This document shows, in pieces, positions 8,903 to 16,246 of a DNA stretch of 64,000 nucleotides. The notes under the pieces were generated by a model. That model worked only from the letters and a program-made list of their open reading frames with translations, was not told the DNA's origin and did not search any database. Source of the stretch: JAGNZR01 sp051652785 (GTDB lineage: Bacteria > Fusobacteriota > Fusobacteriia > Fusobacteriales > Fusobacteriaceae). Location of the stretch: assembly GCA_051652785.1 (NCBI GenBank), contig JBOFUX010000087.1:35615-99614 (forward strand), given 5' to 3'. A program made the position numbers and the translations under genes. Positions within the stretch are counted from its first letter, which is position 1. The number at the start of each line of letters is the position of its first letter.

Positions 8903-9793
8903 TTAAGATGTACAACTTAAAAGTCTATATAGAACATCTTTCATTTCTTCTCTTTTAGTGATAACATCTATCATTCCATGTTCTTGAAGAAATTCGCTTC
9001 TTTGAAATCCTTCAGGAAGTTGTTGTTTAATAGTCTCTTCTATAACTCTAGGTCCTGCAAAACCAATAAGAGCTTTTGGTTCAGTTAAAATAATATCACC
9101 CAACATTGCAAAAGAAGCAGTAACCCCTCCAGTAGTAGGATCAACAGGAATAGAAATATATGGTATTCCTTTTATTTTTAATCTCTCAATAGCAGCAGAA
9201 GTTTTAGCCATTTGCATAAGAGAAAAAATTCCTTCATGCATTCTAGCACCACCAGAGGTGGAAACTAAAATTAATGGAATTTCTAAAGAATTTGCTCTTT
9301 CAATTGCCCGAGTAAGCTTTTCTCCCACAACAGATCCCATACTACCACCCATAAAGCTAAAGTCCATAACTGCAATACTGATTTTTATGCCGCTCAAATT
9401 ACCAATTCCAGAGATAACTCCTTCATTAAGTCCAGTTTTCTCCACAGCCGCTTGATATTTTTTATCATAACCTGGAAATGAAAGGGGATTGCATGGAATT
9501 AAACTAGAGTCATGTTCTTCAAAAGTTCCCTCATCAATTAGTAAATTTATTCTTTCGAGAGCAGTCATATAAAAATAGTGCTCACATATAGGACATCTTT
9601 TTAAATTTTCATCTAAATCATCTTTATAAAGAATCTCATTACATGAAGGACATTTAATCCATAAGTTGGAATTATTATTTTCTGTAAAAAGTTCATCTTC
9701 ATTTGAATTTTTCTCTTCTAATTTCTCTTCTATGATTTCATCTTTAACTGTTAATGTAACATATTTTTTTCTTTTGAGTGAAAAAAATCCCAT
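8903..9793 (-). CDS. accD: Acetyl-CoA carboxylase carboxyltransferase subunit beta
   Basis: Beta half of carboxyltransferase. A four-cysteine zinc ribbon at Cys48, Cys51, Cys67 and Cys70 is followed by the crotonase-like core with MGGSMGSVVGEKLTRA, STSGGARMHEGIFSLMQM and GGVTASFAMLGDI. The start at 9793 gives 296 residues and has AAGGAGG 5 nt upstream; in-frame ATGs further up would add a non-conserved tail and lie in or above the promoter. It is the first gene of a minus-strand operon accD-accA-pfkA-orf103-recR. The N-terminal extension before the zinc ribbon (about 45 residues, acidic) is longer than in E. coli. Confidence 0.96.
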   Translation of the reverse strand: MGFFSLKRKKYVTLTVKDEIIEEKLEEKNSNEDELFTENNNSNLWIKCPSCNEILYKDDLDENLKRCPICEHYFYMTALERINLLIDEGTFEEHDSSLIPCNPLSFPGYDKKYQAAVEKTGLNEGVISGIGNLSGIKISIAVMDFSFMGGSMGSVVGEKLTRAIERANSLEIPLILVSTSGGARMHEGIFSLMQMAKTSAAIERLKIKGIPYISIPVDPTTGGVTASFAMLGDIILTEPKALIGFAGPRVIEETIKQQLPEGFQRSEFLQEHGMIDVITKREEMKDVLYRLLSCTS

Positions 9794-9828
9794 AAAAACC
9801 TCCTTGATTTTATTAAATATATAGCATA

Positions 9829-9856
9829 ATTCTATAAAATTTTTAATTTTTTTCAA
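9829..9856 (-). promoter_or_regulatory. Candidate promoter of the accD operon
   Basis: Read on the minus strand: TTGAAA (9856-9851), 16-nt spacer, TAGAAT (9834-9829), then about 36 nt to the accD start. No fatty-acid regulator operator was recognised. Confidence 0.4.
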
Positions 9857-9922
9857 TAAAATATTTGTTTTTAAAATATTTTTGATGTAAAATCTCATAT
9901 TAATGATAAAGAATTATGAATA

Positions 9923-9931
9923 TGCTATTAT
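9923..9931 (+). promoter_or_regulatory. Extended -10 promoter upstream of the chorismate mutase gene
   Basis: TGCTATTAT, an extended -10 box, lies about 80 nt upstream of the TTG start at 10010. The complementary strand reads TATAATAGCA, so this short stretch could also serve the divergent accD operon. Confidence 0.35.
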
Positions 9932-10009
9932 ACCCTAAATCTAAAAAAAAAAATAGAAAAATATATATGGGTAAAATATTAATAAAATAATTTAAAAGGA
10001 GAGCTAGAA

Positions 10010-10588
10010 TTGGATAAAGATATTCATATGTTAAGAAGTGAGATTGACAATATAGATATAGAAATATTAAAATTAATAGAAAAAAGAGTAGTGGTTGTTA
10101 AAAAAGTAGGAAAGTTAAAACACAAAGAAACCTCTAAAATATATGTTCCAGAGAGGGAAGAAGAGATTTTTAAAAAGCTTTCAAAATTATCGGAAAATTT
10201 AGAAAAAGAAAAAATTCGTGGTATTTATACAGAAATAATTTCAGCCTGTAGAGATTTTGAAAAAAGATTTACAGTATTATGTCAAGGAGAATTAGCAATA
10301 TTAATATGTTATAAAATATTTGGTAGTATTGTAAATATAATCAAGGTTGAAAAAAAAGAAAATATATATTATAATAGGAAAAAATATAATTTTATTTTAA
10401 TTGATAAAATTGAATTTGAATATCACGGGAGTTTATTGTTACCGAATGAGTCTATTATATCAGAAATAAAATGGAGGGTTGAGAATAATAATTTTGAATA
10501 TTTATTAATTGAAATATTAGAAGAAGATAAGATAGATAGAAATCGTATACTAAATAAAATAACATTTAATGGGGGGTACTATGAATAG
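10010..10588 (+). CDS. AroQ-type chorismate mutase with unidentified C-terminal domain
   Basis: Residues 1-90 are a type II (AroQ) chorismate mutase: LRSEIDNIDIEILKLIEKR, VGKLKHKE with the active-site Lys, VPEREEEIFKKL and a third helix ending CRDFEK. It should convert chorismate to prephenate for Phe and Tyr synthesis. Residues 95-192 begin with VLCQGELA and do not match a domain I recognise. A decayed prephenate-dehydratase start is one possibility, since PheA has chorismate mutase followed by such a domain, but the remaining 100 residues are too short. The TTG start at 10010 is chosen for AGGAG 8 nt upstream. The end overlaps the lipoprotein gene by 8 nt. Confidence 0.8.
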   Translation: MDKDIHMLRSEIDNIDIEILKLIEKRVVVVKKVGKLKHKETSKIYVPEREEEIFKKLSKLSENLEKEKIRGIYTEIISACRDFEKRFTVLCQGELAILICYKIFGSIVNIIKVEKKENIYYNRKKYNFILIDKIEFEYHGSLLLPNESIISEIKWRVENNNFEYLLIEILEEDKIDRNRILNKITFNGGYYE

Positions 10589-11195
10589 AACACAAAAATT
10601 ACTTACTCTAGGTCTGATACTTTTAAATTTTATAGGTTGTACTTCATTTCAAGGACTAACAGAGGCAACAACAAATTTAACAACAAATTTAACAAACTCA
10701 ATTCCTAAAAATGTTTTAGAGGCAGCTCAATCTAAGGTTGATAATGAAATGGATATATATTCTATTGGAGCTTCAAGTATCGGGGACAGTGGATTGATTT
10801 TTGCTAATTCAAGAGCAGTTAAAGATGCAGAACAAAAATTAAGAGAGGAAATAAAAAAAGAAGCGAAGATTTTATTTAAAACTTATACATTAGAAATGGA
10901 TAGTCAAAGTAGAAAAATCTTTTCTCCAGTGATACCAGATTTAATTGATTTTACAGTGGAATCTCAATTAAAAAAAGCTGAAGTGAAAGGTTCTTGGGAT
11001 GATAATGTGAGATCTTATTCTTTACTTGTAATCTCTAGGGAAAGTGTAAAAAAAGAATCTGTTAAAATTTTTATAGGCTATATTAAAGAATTGGGAAATA
11101 AAATAAAAGAAACTAAAATTCCCACTAGCTTAAATCTAAATGTAGAAGAGGAGAATATTCCGGAAACTGAAGAAGAAGTTATTGAGATAAATTAA
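10581..11195 (+). CDS. LPP20-family lipoprotein
   Basis: A 204-residue protein whose signal peptide ends in lipobox FIGC (Cys20). Residues 45-170 resemble the LPP20 lipoprotein family: the alanine-rich helix NSRAVKDAEQKLREEIKKEAK, followed by VKGSWDDNVRSYSLLVISRE. A strongly acidic tail (EEENIPETEEEVIE) closes the protein. The family is found in outer membranes of diderms, and the function is not settled. The ATG at 10581 follows GGGGGG by 4 nt and overlaps the preceding gene by 8 nt, so expression is coupled to chorismate mutase without obvious functional logic. Confidence 0.7.
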   Translation: MNRTQKLLTLGLILLNFIGCTSFQGLTEATTNLTTNLTNSIPKNVLEAAQSKVDNEMDIYSIGASSIGDSGLIFANSRAVKDAEQKLREEIKKEAKILFKTYTLEMDSQSRKIFSPVIPDLIDFTVESQLKKAEVKGSWDDNVRSYSLLVISRESVKKESVKIFIGYIKELGNKIKETKIPTSLNLNVEEENIPETEEEVIEIN

Positions 11196-11222
11196 GTGTA
11201 AAGATAGGCAGGTAGAAACAAA

Positions 11223-12275
11223 ATGATACTAGAAAAAATAAGTTATGGAAATGATTTTGAATTGCAAGAAGTAAAATTATTTTTAAAAAACAATGATTTG
11301 AATTTTGATGTGACTTGTGATTATACTATTGTATTGAGAGATGAAAATGAAATAATATTGGGAACTGCTTCTAAAACAAAGAATATATTAAAATGTTTTG
11401 CAATAGACTTATCTGTGAGAGGCTTAGGAATATCCGGACAATTAATAACAAATATAACAAATAAAATGTTTGAAGAGGGGTTTACAAGTTCTTTTGTCTT
11501 TACTAAAACAGAAAATGAAGATTTGTTTTTAGGAATGGGGTATAAAAAAATAGTAAATACAGACAAAGTATCACTATTGGAAATAGGAACAGAAAACATA
11601 GAAAAAATATTAAATAAAATAAAAAGTGACTATTCCTTAGAAGAAAAAAAAGAAAGAGCAATGTTAATTATGAACTGTAATCCTTTTACACTAGGTCATA
11701 AATACTTAATAGAAAAAGCAGCTTTAGAAAATGAAGAAGTTTTAGTATTTGTGGTAGAAGAAGATAGTTCAGTATTTTCTTTTAAAACAAGAATTGAGTT
11801 AGTAAGGAAAGGTTGTGCTAATATGGGAAATGTAAAAATAATAAAAGGGACGCAATATCTAATATCTCAACTTACTTTTCCTAATTATTTTTTAAAACAA
11901 GATGATGATAGTTTGCTTGAATATACTAAATTAGATGTAATGATAGCTGGAAAAATAATTTGTCCTAAATTTAATATAAAAAAACGTTACATTGGTGAAG
12001 AACCTTTTTGTCCTATGACCTCAAAATATAATGAAACAATAAAGGAACTTTTCCCAAAGTTTGGTATAGAAGTTATTGTAGTGAAAAGAAAAGAGCAAAA
12101 CAATAAAGCTATATCAGCAACAGAAGTAAGAAAAGCTTTAGCTTTAGAAGAAATAGAGAAAATAAAGAAATTGGTTCCTGAAACGACTTTTGAATTTTTA
12201 ATTAGTTCTCAAGGAAAAAAAATAGGGGAAAAAATAAAAAAAATTTTTGGAGATGGAAAAGTTGAGAACCAGTAA
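11223..12275 (+). CDS. citC: [Citrate (pro-3S)-lyase] ligase
   Basis: Acetylates the thiol of the citrate lyase prosthetic group using acetate and ATP, turning the lyase on. 350 residues, the normal CitC length. An N-terminal GNAT-like domain (residues 1-125, LSVRGLGISGQLI) is followed by a cytidylyltransferase-like domain with NPFTLGHKYLIEKAA, whose HxGH-related nucleotide site reads TLGHKYL, and ISATEVRKAL near the end. It overlaps the next gene (citXG). The citrate lyase subunit genes citD, citE and citF are absent from this window. Confidence 0.93.
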   Translation: MILEKISYGNDFELQEVKLFLKNNDLNFDVTCDYTIVLRDENEIILGTASKTKNILKCFAIDLSVRGLGISGQLITNITNKMFEEGFTSSFVFTKTENEDLFLGMGYKKIVNTDKVSLLEIGTENIEKILNKIKSDYSLEEKKERAMLIMNCNPFTLGHKYLIEKAALENEEVLVFVVEEDSSVFSFKTRIELVRKGCANMGNVKIIKGTQYLISQLTFPNYFLKQDDDSLLEYTKLDVMIAGKIICPKFNIKKRYIGEEPFCPMTSKYNETIKELFPKFGIEVIVVKRKEQNNKAISATEVRKALALEEIEKIKKLVPETTFEFLISSQGKKIGEKIKKIFGDGKVENQ

Positions 12276-13635
12276 TTTAGAGGTGTTTAATCTAGAAAAA
12301 TTTTTATTAGACAGAGAATTAAGAGTGGAAAAACAACTAAAGTTATTAAAAAAATATAAAATTCCCCTTTTAGCTGTAAGAGCTAATTATCCAGGGAAAG
12401 AAAAAAATGAGTACCCAGCTAAAGAAATAGTGGGAATTATTACCTCTGAAATAAAAAAAAATTTATCTGAAAAAATTATATTTTATGAAAAACATATAAA
12501 TTTAGAAGGAACTATTAGCTTGTTTATTTGTAATTTCACTTTATTAGAACTTAAAAAAATTGCAATTGAAATAGAAGAAAAACATGAATTAGGAAGATTT
12601 GTAGATGTTGATGTATATGATGTAAATGGAAGATCTATATCTAGAACTTCTTTAGGTTATGAAAAAAGAAAATGCTATATCTGTGCAAAAGATGCAGTGG
12701 TTTGCACAAGAGAGATGCTGCATAAAGAAAAAGAATTAAAAAATTATATTTTTAAAAATTATGAAAATTATTTATTAAAAGAGATAAAAAGAGTCAATAT
12801 AAGCGAAAGATTAGGAGATATAGCTTTAAAATCTTGCATATATGAAGTATCTTGCAATCCCTCTTTTGGATTGGTTTCACCACTAACTCAAGGAGCACAT
12901 AAAGATATGGATTATTTTAATTTTTTAGATAGTTCTTTTGCTATAAAAAACTGGTTTTCTAAAATGGCTTATATTGGTTATTCATATTTAAGTTTAGAAA
13001 ATATATTTAAGCAAATTAGAATATTGGGAATAGAAGCTGAAAAAGATATGTTTAGAGCCACTAGAGGAGTTAATACTCATAAAGGGATGATATTTTTATT
13101 AGGAATAACTATTGCAAGTACAGCTAAAAATTTCTATGAAAAAAAAGAATTTGAAAATATAGAAATTATAATAAAAAATATGTGTAAAAATATTTTTTGT
13201 GATTTTGAGAATTTGTCTTATAAAATAAAAAATGAAATTAGGTTAACAAATGGAGAAAGACTATACTTAAAGTATGGTTTTTTAGGAGTTAGAGGTGTGG
13301 TGAAATCAGGCTTGAATATTATATTTAAAACGTCTCTTCCAACTTTAGAGAAAGAGTTGGAAAAAGGGGTGACATTAAATAGAGCTATGATAAAAACATT
13401 ACTATCTCTCATGACTATAGTGGAAGATTCAACTATAGTCAGTAGAAAAGGAATTTCTTTTTTATTTAAGGTTCAAAAAGAAGCAAAAGAATTACTAAAT
13501 GATAATTTTTCTTTAGAGAAATGTTTAGAGTTAGAAAAAAAATATTCCAAGGATAGGGTGAGTCCAGGTGGAAGTGCTGATTTACTAGCTGTAACGGTTT
13601 TTTTATATTTTATAAAACAAAGCAAAATAAAATAA
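12262..13635 (+). CDS. Fused CitX-CitG, citrate lyase prosthetic group synthesis and transfer
   Basis: Two activities in one chain. Residues about 1-160 are CitX (apo-citrate lyase phosphoribosyl-dephospho-CoA transferase): FLLDRELRVEKQ, GRFVDVDVYDVNG and KCYICAKDAVVCTRE. Residues about 165-457 are CitG (triphosphoribosyl-dephospho-CoA synthase): VSPLTQGAHKDMDY, FRATRGVNTHKGMIF and the C-terminal SPGGSADLLAVTVFLY. Together they make the prosthetic group and attach it to CitD. TTG at 12262 has GGAG 9 nt upstream; an in-frame ATG at 12253 and TTG at 12247 are alternatives with poorer spacing. Overlaps citC by 14 nt. Fused CitXG is known in other bacteria. Confidence 0.9.
   Translation: MRTSNLEVFNLEKFLLDRELRVEKQLKLLKKYKIPLLAVRANYPGKEKNEYPAKEIVGIITSEIKKNLSEKIIFYEKHINLEGTISLFICNFTLLELKKIAIEIEEKHELGRFVDVDVYDVNGRSISRTSLGYEKRKCYICAKDAVVCTREMLHKEKELKNYIFKNYENYLLKEIKRVNISERLGDIALKSCIYEVSCNPSFGLVSPLTQGAHKDMDYFNFLDSSFAIKNWFSKMAYIGYSYLSLENIFKQIRILGIEAEKDMFRATRGVNTHKGMIFLLGITIASTAKNFYEKKEFENIEIIIKNMCKNIFCDFENLSYKIKNEIRLTNGERLYLKYGFLGVRGVVKSGLNIIFKTSLPTLEKELEKGVTLNRAMIKTLLSLMTIVEDSTIVSRKGISFLFKVQKEAKELLNDNFSLEKCLELEKKYSKDRVSPGGSADLLAVTVFLYFIKQSKIK
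13581..13609 (+). promoter_or_regulatory. Candidate promoter inside the end of citXG, driving the preQ1 leader
   Basis: TTTACT (13581-13586), 17-nt spacer, TATATT (13604-13609). The predicted start near 13616 is about 20 nt before the candidate aptamer. It lies within the CitG coding sequence. Confidence 0.4.
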
Positions 13636-13667
13636 AAGATGCCCTTCCATCTTTCAAAAACTAGGAT
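13635..13667 (+). ncRNA. Candidate preQ1-I (type 2-like) riboswitch aptamer
   Basis: P1 pairs AAAGATG (13635-13641) with CATCTTT (13648-13654). The loop carries CCCTTC, and the A-rich tail CAAAAACTAGGA follows. The loop CCT can pair with AGG in the tail, giving the H-type pseudoknot known for preQ1-I riboswitches; the AAAAACTA(A)GGA tail and CCCTT loop are hallmarks. The loop is slightly shorter than usual. It stands just before a terminator and a radical SAM-YhhQ gene pair, which is the expected context for queuosine genes. No covariance search could be run. Confidence 0.6.
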
Positions 13668-13698
13668 TTTTATTGTTTTTTATTATTTAAAAATTTTT

Positions 13699-13728
13699 AA
13701 AGACAGAAGGTGTTTTCTGTCTTTTTTT
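13699..13728 (+). terminator. Intrinsic terminator between the preQ1 aptamer and the radical SAM gene
   Basis: AAAGACAGAA (13699-13708) pairs perfectly with TTCTGTCTTT (13715-13724), followed by T residues. It may simply end the citXG transcript, or be the expression platform of the preQ1 leader. It stands upstream of the gene start at 13768, which favours attenuation; an antiterminator stem was not evident. Confidence 0.75.
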
Positions 13729-13767
13729 ATGTTGAAATAAATATTAGTAATATAAGGAGCGTTAAAA

Positions 13768-14472
13768 ATGGAAAATAGATATAGTAAAATAAAAGTAGGT
13801 AAATTTCGTGAAATTGTTTTGCTAAAAGGGTTACCTTGTAAATATGGAAAATGTTCTTTTTGTAACTACATAGAAGACAATTCTTTAGATGAAGGACTTC
13901 TAATGAATACAAATTTAAAAGTTTTAAAAAATATTACAGGAGAATTTGGAGTTTTAGAAGTTATAAATTCAGGTTCAGTTTTTGAACTTCCACTATCTAC
14001 GCTTGAAAAAATAAGAGAAATTGTAGTAGAGAAAAAAATAAAAACTTTGATATTTGAAATATATTATGGATATATAAATAGAATAGAAGAAATAAAATTT
14101 TTTTTTCCTAAAGTTGAAGTGTTATTTAAAATGGGGATAGAAACATTTGATAATGAGTTTAGAAAAAAAATATACAATAAAAATTTTACATTAATTGAAA
14201 AAGATTGGAAAGAATTAAGTAAAAAACTTTATTCTGTTTGTTTATTAGTTTGTACAAAGGGACAAACTAAAGAGATGATAGAAAAAGATATAAATTTAGG
14301 CTTGAGATATTTTCCTCATATAACTATTAATATATTTATAAATAATGGAACAATTATAAAAAATGATCCAGAACTAGAGAGGTGGATAATTGAAAAATAT
14401 GGTCATCTCTCTAAAGATTTAAGAGTAGATTTTTTAATTACAAATAAAGATTTTGGCGTATTTGAACAATAA
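13768..14472 (+). CDS. Radical SAM protein, probable queuosine-salvage enzyme (QueL-like)
   Basis: A compact 234-residue radical SAM protein. The cluster motif is Cys24-x4-Cys29-x2-Cys32 (GLPCKYGKCSFCNY) instead of the common CxxxCxxC. VINSGSVFELP fills the place of the SAM-binding strand, and MGIETFDNEFRKKI and LVCTKGQT are later core strands. A short CX4CX2C radical SAM beside a YhhQ transporter and behind a candidate preQ1 riboswitch fits QueL, the queuine lyase described in Clostridioides difficile that makes preQ1 from salvaged queuine. The assignment rests on motif and context and is inference; another radical SAM activity on deazapurines is possible. yhhQ follows 23 nt downstream. Confidence 0.6.
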   Translation: MENRYSKIKVGKFREIVLLKGLPCKYGKCSFCNYIEDNSLDEGLLMNTNLKVLKNITGEFGVLEVINSGSVFELPLSTLEKIREIVVEKKIKTLIFEIYYGYINRIEEIKFFFPKVEVLFKMGIETFDNEFRKKIYNKNFTLIEKDWKELSKKLYSVCLLVCTKGQTKEMIEKDINLGLRYFPHITINIFINNGTIIKNDPELERWIIEKYGHLSKDLRVDFLITNKDFGVFEQ

Positions 14473-14495
14473 TAAAAAGGAGAGAAACTACAAAA

Positions 14496-15203
14496 ATGAG
14501 AAATGAATTGTTATGGTTTTTAATGCTTTTAGCGAATTTTGGTGCTATTATGTTTGCTTATAAAAAATTTGGAAAAATAGGTCTCTATATTTGGATTCCA
14601 ATTGCTACTATTTTAGCAAATATTCAAGTTGTTTTATTAGTAGATTTATTTGGAATAGGAACTACTTTAGGAAATATTCTCTATGCTGGTGGATTTTTAG
14701 TTACAGACATACTTTCAGAAAATTATGGAGAAAAAGAAGCTAAAAAAGCTGTGAAACTAGGTATTTTTTCTCTTATTATAATGGTTTTAATTATGAAAAT
14801 TGCAATTTTATTTATCCCAAGTAATGTGGAAGAAGGGATGAAAAATTTTGAAAGTATAAGATTAATTTTTAATTTTATGCCGAGAATAGCTATTGCAGGG
14901 CTCTTAGCTTATGTTTTTTCACAATTTCATGATGTGTGGGCATATCAATTTTGGAAAAATAAATTTCCTGAAAAAAAATATATATGGATAAGAAATAATT
15001 TTAGTACTATAATAAGTCAACTTTTTGATAACATAATTTTTACATTAGTAGCATTTTGGGGTATTTATCCTATAAATGTACTTTTACAAATATTTGTGAG
15101 CACATATATAATAAAAATATTAGTAGCAACTTGTGACACACCATTTGTATATTTAGCTAGAGAATGGAAGGATAAAAACAAAGTAGAAGAAATTAATGAT
15201 TAG
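14496..15203 (+). CDS. yhhQ: Queuosine precursor transporter (YhhQ/VUT family)
   Basis: A 235-residue membrane protein with about six hydrophobic segments. Family signatures are strong: TDILSENYGEKEAKKAV, SQFHDVWAYQFWK, IRNNFSTIISQLFDNIIF and the closing CDTPFVYLAR. YhhQ proteins import preQ0, preQ1 or queuine for the wobble base queuosine in tRNA. GGAG precedes the ATG. Its location behind the radical SAM gene and the preQ1 aptamer strengthens the function. The 3' end overlaps the following pseudouridine synthase frame slightly if an upstream ATG were used, but the preferred start of that gene avoids overlap. Confidence 0.92.
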   Translation: MRNELLWFLMLLANFGAIMFAYKKFGKIGLYIWIPIATILANIQVVLLVDLFGIGTTLGNILYAGGFLVTDILSENYGEKEAKKAVKLGIFSLIIMVLIMKIAILFIPSNVEEGMKNFESIRLIFNFMPRIAIAGLLAYVFSQFHDVWAYQFWKNKFPEKKYIWIRNNFSTIISQLFDNIIFTLVAFWGIYPINVLLQIFVSTYIIKILVATCDTPFVYLAREWKDKNKVEEIND

Positions 15204-15222
15204 TATAATTAAGGAGAAAACA

Positions 15223-16104
15223 TTGGAGTATATAATAGATGAAAAATATGACGGAGTAAGAGTTGACAGATTTTTAAAAAAAACTCTCCCAAATACTTTA
15301 TTGGCTGAAATATTTAAAGGATTAAAAAATGGGAGTATAAGAGTAAATGGAAAAAAAACTAAAGAAAACTCAAGACTTTTTATAGGTGATATAGTGAGTA
15401 TAACAAAAATATCAGGTGAGGTTTTAGATAGTGAGAAAGAAGAGGAGAAAAATAAAATAAAATTATCATTAGAAGAAATAAAAGAAATAAAAAATTCCAT
15501 AGTATTTGAAAATGATAAAATTATTATAATAAATAAGAAAGCTAATGTTGTTATGCATAAAGGCTCTGGACATGATTATGGATTAAGTGAAATGCTAAAA
15601 TCGTACTTAAATAATAAAGACTTTGCTTTTATAAATAGAATAGATAAAGCAACCTCAGGAATGGTAATAGGGGCAAAAACATTACCAGTTACAAGAGAAT
15701 TATCAGAGGAAATTAGAAATAATAAAATAGATAAAAGATATTATATTATAGTTGAAGGAGTAATTGATAAAAAAGAATTTACTCAAATAACATATTTAAA
15801 AAAAATTGAAGATAAAGTAGTAGAAGTGAAAAAATTAGAACAAGGGGCAAAAGAAAGTATAAGCCATTATAAAGTTATAAAAAATTTAAAAAATATGACT
15901 TTACTAGTGGGAAAATTAGATAGTGGAAGAACACATCAGTTAAGAGTTCAATTATCCTCCTTAGGACATCCAATTGTAGGTGATTACAAATATGGAGCTA
16001 AAAAGAAGGTAAAAAGAATGATGCTTCATTCTTTTTACCTAGAAATCTCTAAATATAATTTAAAGTTTGAGCTTTCAATACCTGAAGAATTTGAAATTCT
16101 ATAA
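15223..16104 (+). CDS. RluA-family pseudouridine synthase
   Basis: Isomerises uridines in rRNA or tRNA. Residues 1-75 hold an S4-like RNA-binding domain (DGVRVDRFLKKTL, GSIRVNGKK). The catalytic domain carries NRIDKATSGMVIGAKT with the essential Asp, then KRYYIIVEG, SGRTHQLRVQLSSLGHPIVGDYKYG and a C-terminal MLHSFYL segment, as in RluC/RluD. The TTG start at 15223 (293 residues) is preferred because AAGGAG lies 6 nt upstream; the ATG at 15196 lacks such a site. The target uridine cannot be told from sequence. It may be co-transcribed with yhhQ. Confidence 0.93.
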   Translation: MEYIIDEKYDGVRVDRFLKKTLPNTLLAEIFKGLKNGSIRVNGKKTKENSRLFIGDIVSITKISGEVLDSEKEEEKNKIKLSLEEIKEIKNSIVFENDKIIIINKKANVVMHKGSGHDYGLSEMLKSYLNNKDFAFINRIDKATSGMVIGAKTLPVTRELSEEIRNNKIDKRYYIIVEGVIDKKEFTQITYLKKIEDKVVEVKKLEQGAKESISHYKVIKNLKNMTLLVGKLDSGRTHQLRVQLSSLGHPIVGDYKYGAKKKVKRMMLHSFYLEISKYNLKFELSIPEEFEIL

Positions 16105-16148
16105 AATTTATATTTGTTATTTTTTAATTAAAAAATAAATAAAAAAGA

Positions 16149-16177
16149 TAGAAATTAGCAATTAAAAATAGTATAAT
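16149..16177 (+). promoter_or_regulatory. Candidate promoter for the polysaccharide genes
   Basis: TAGAAA (16149-16154), 17-nt spacer, TATAAT (16172-16177) about 70 nt before the dehydratase gene. Confidence 0.4.
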
Positions 16178-16246
16178 ATAAAAAAAACTAGAATAAAAAA
16201 ATATTCTATTATTTTATTAATGAGATTTTAGGGAGATAAAAAAAAG

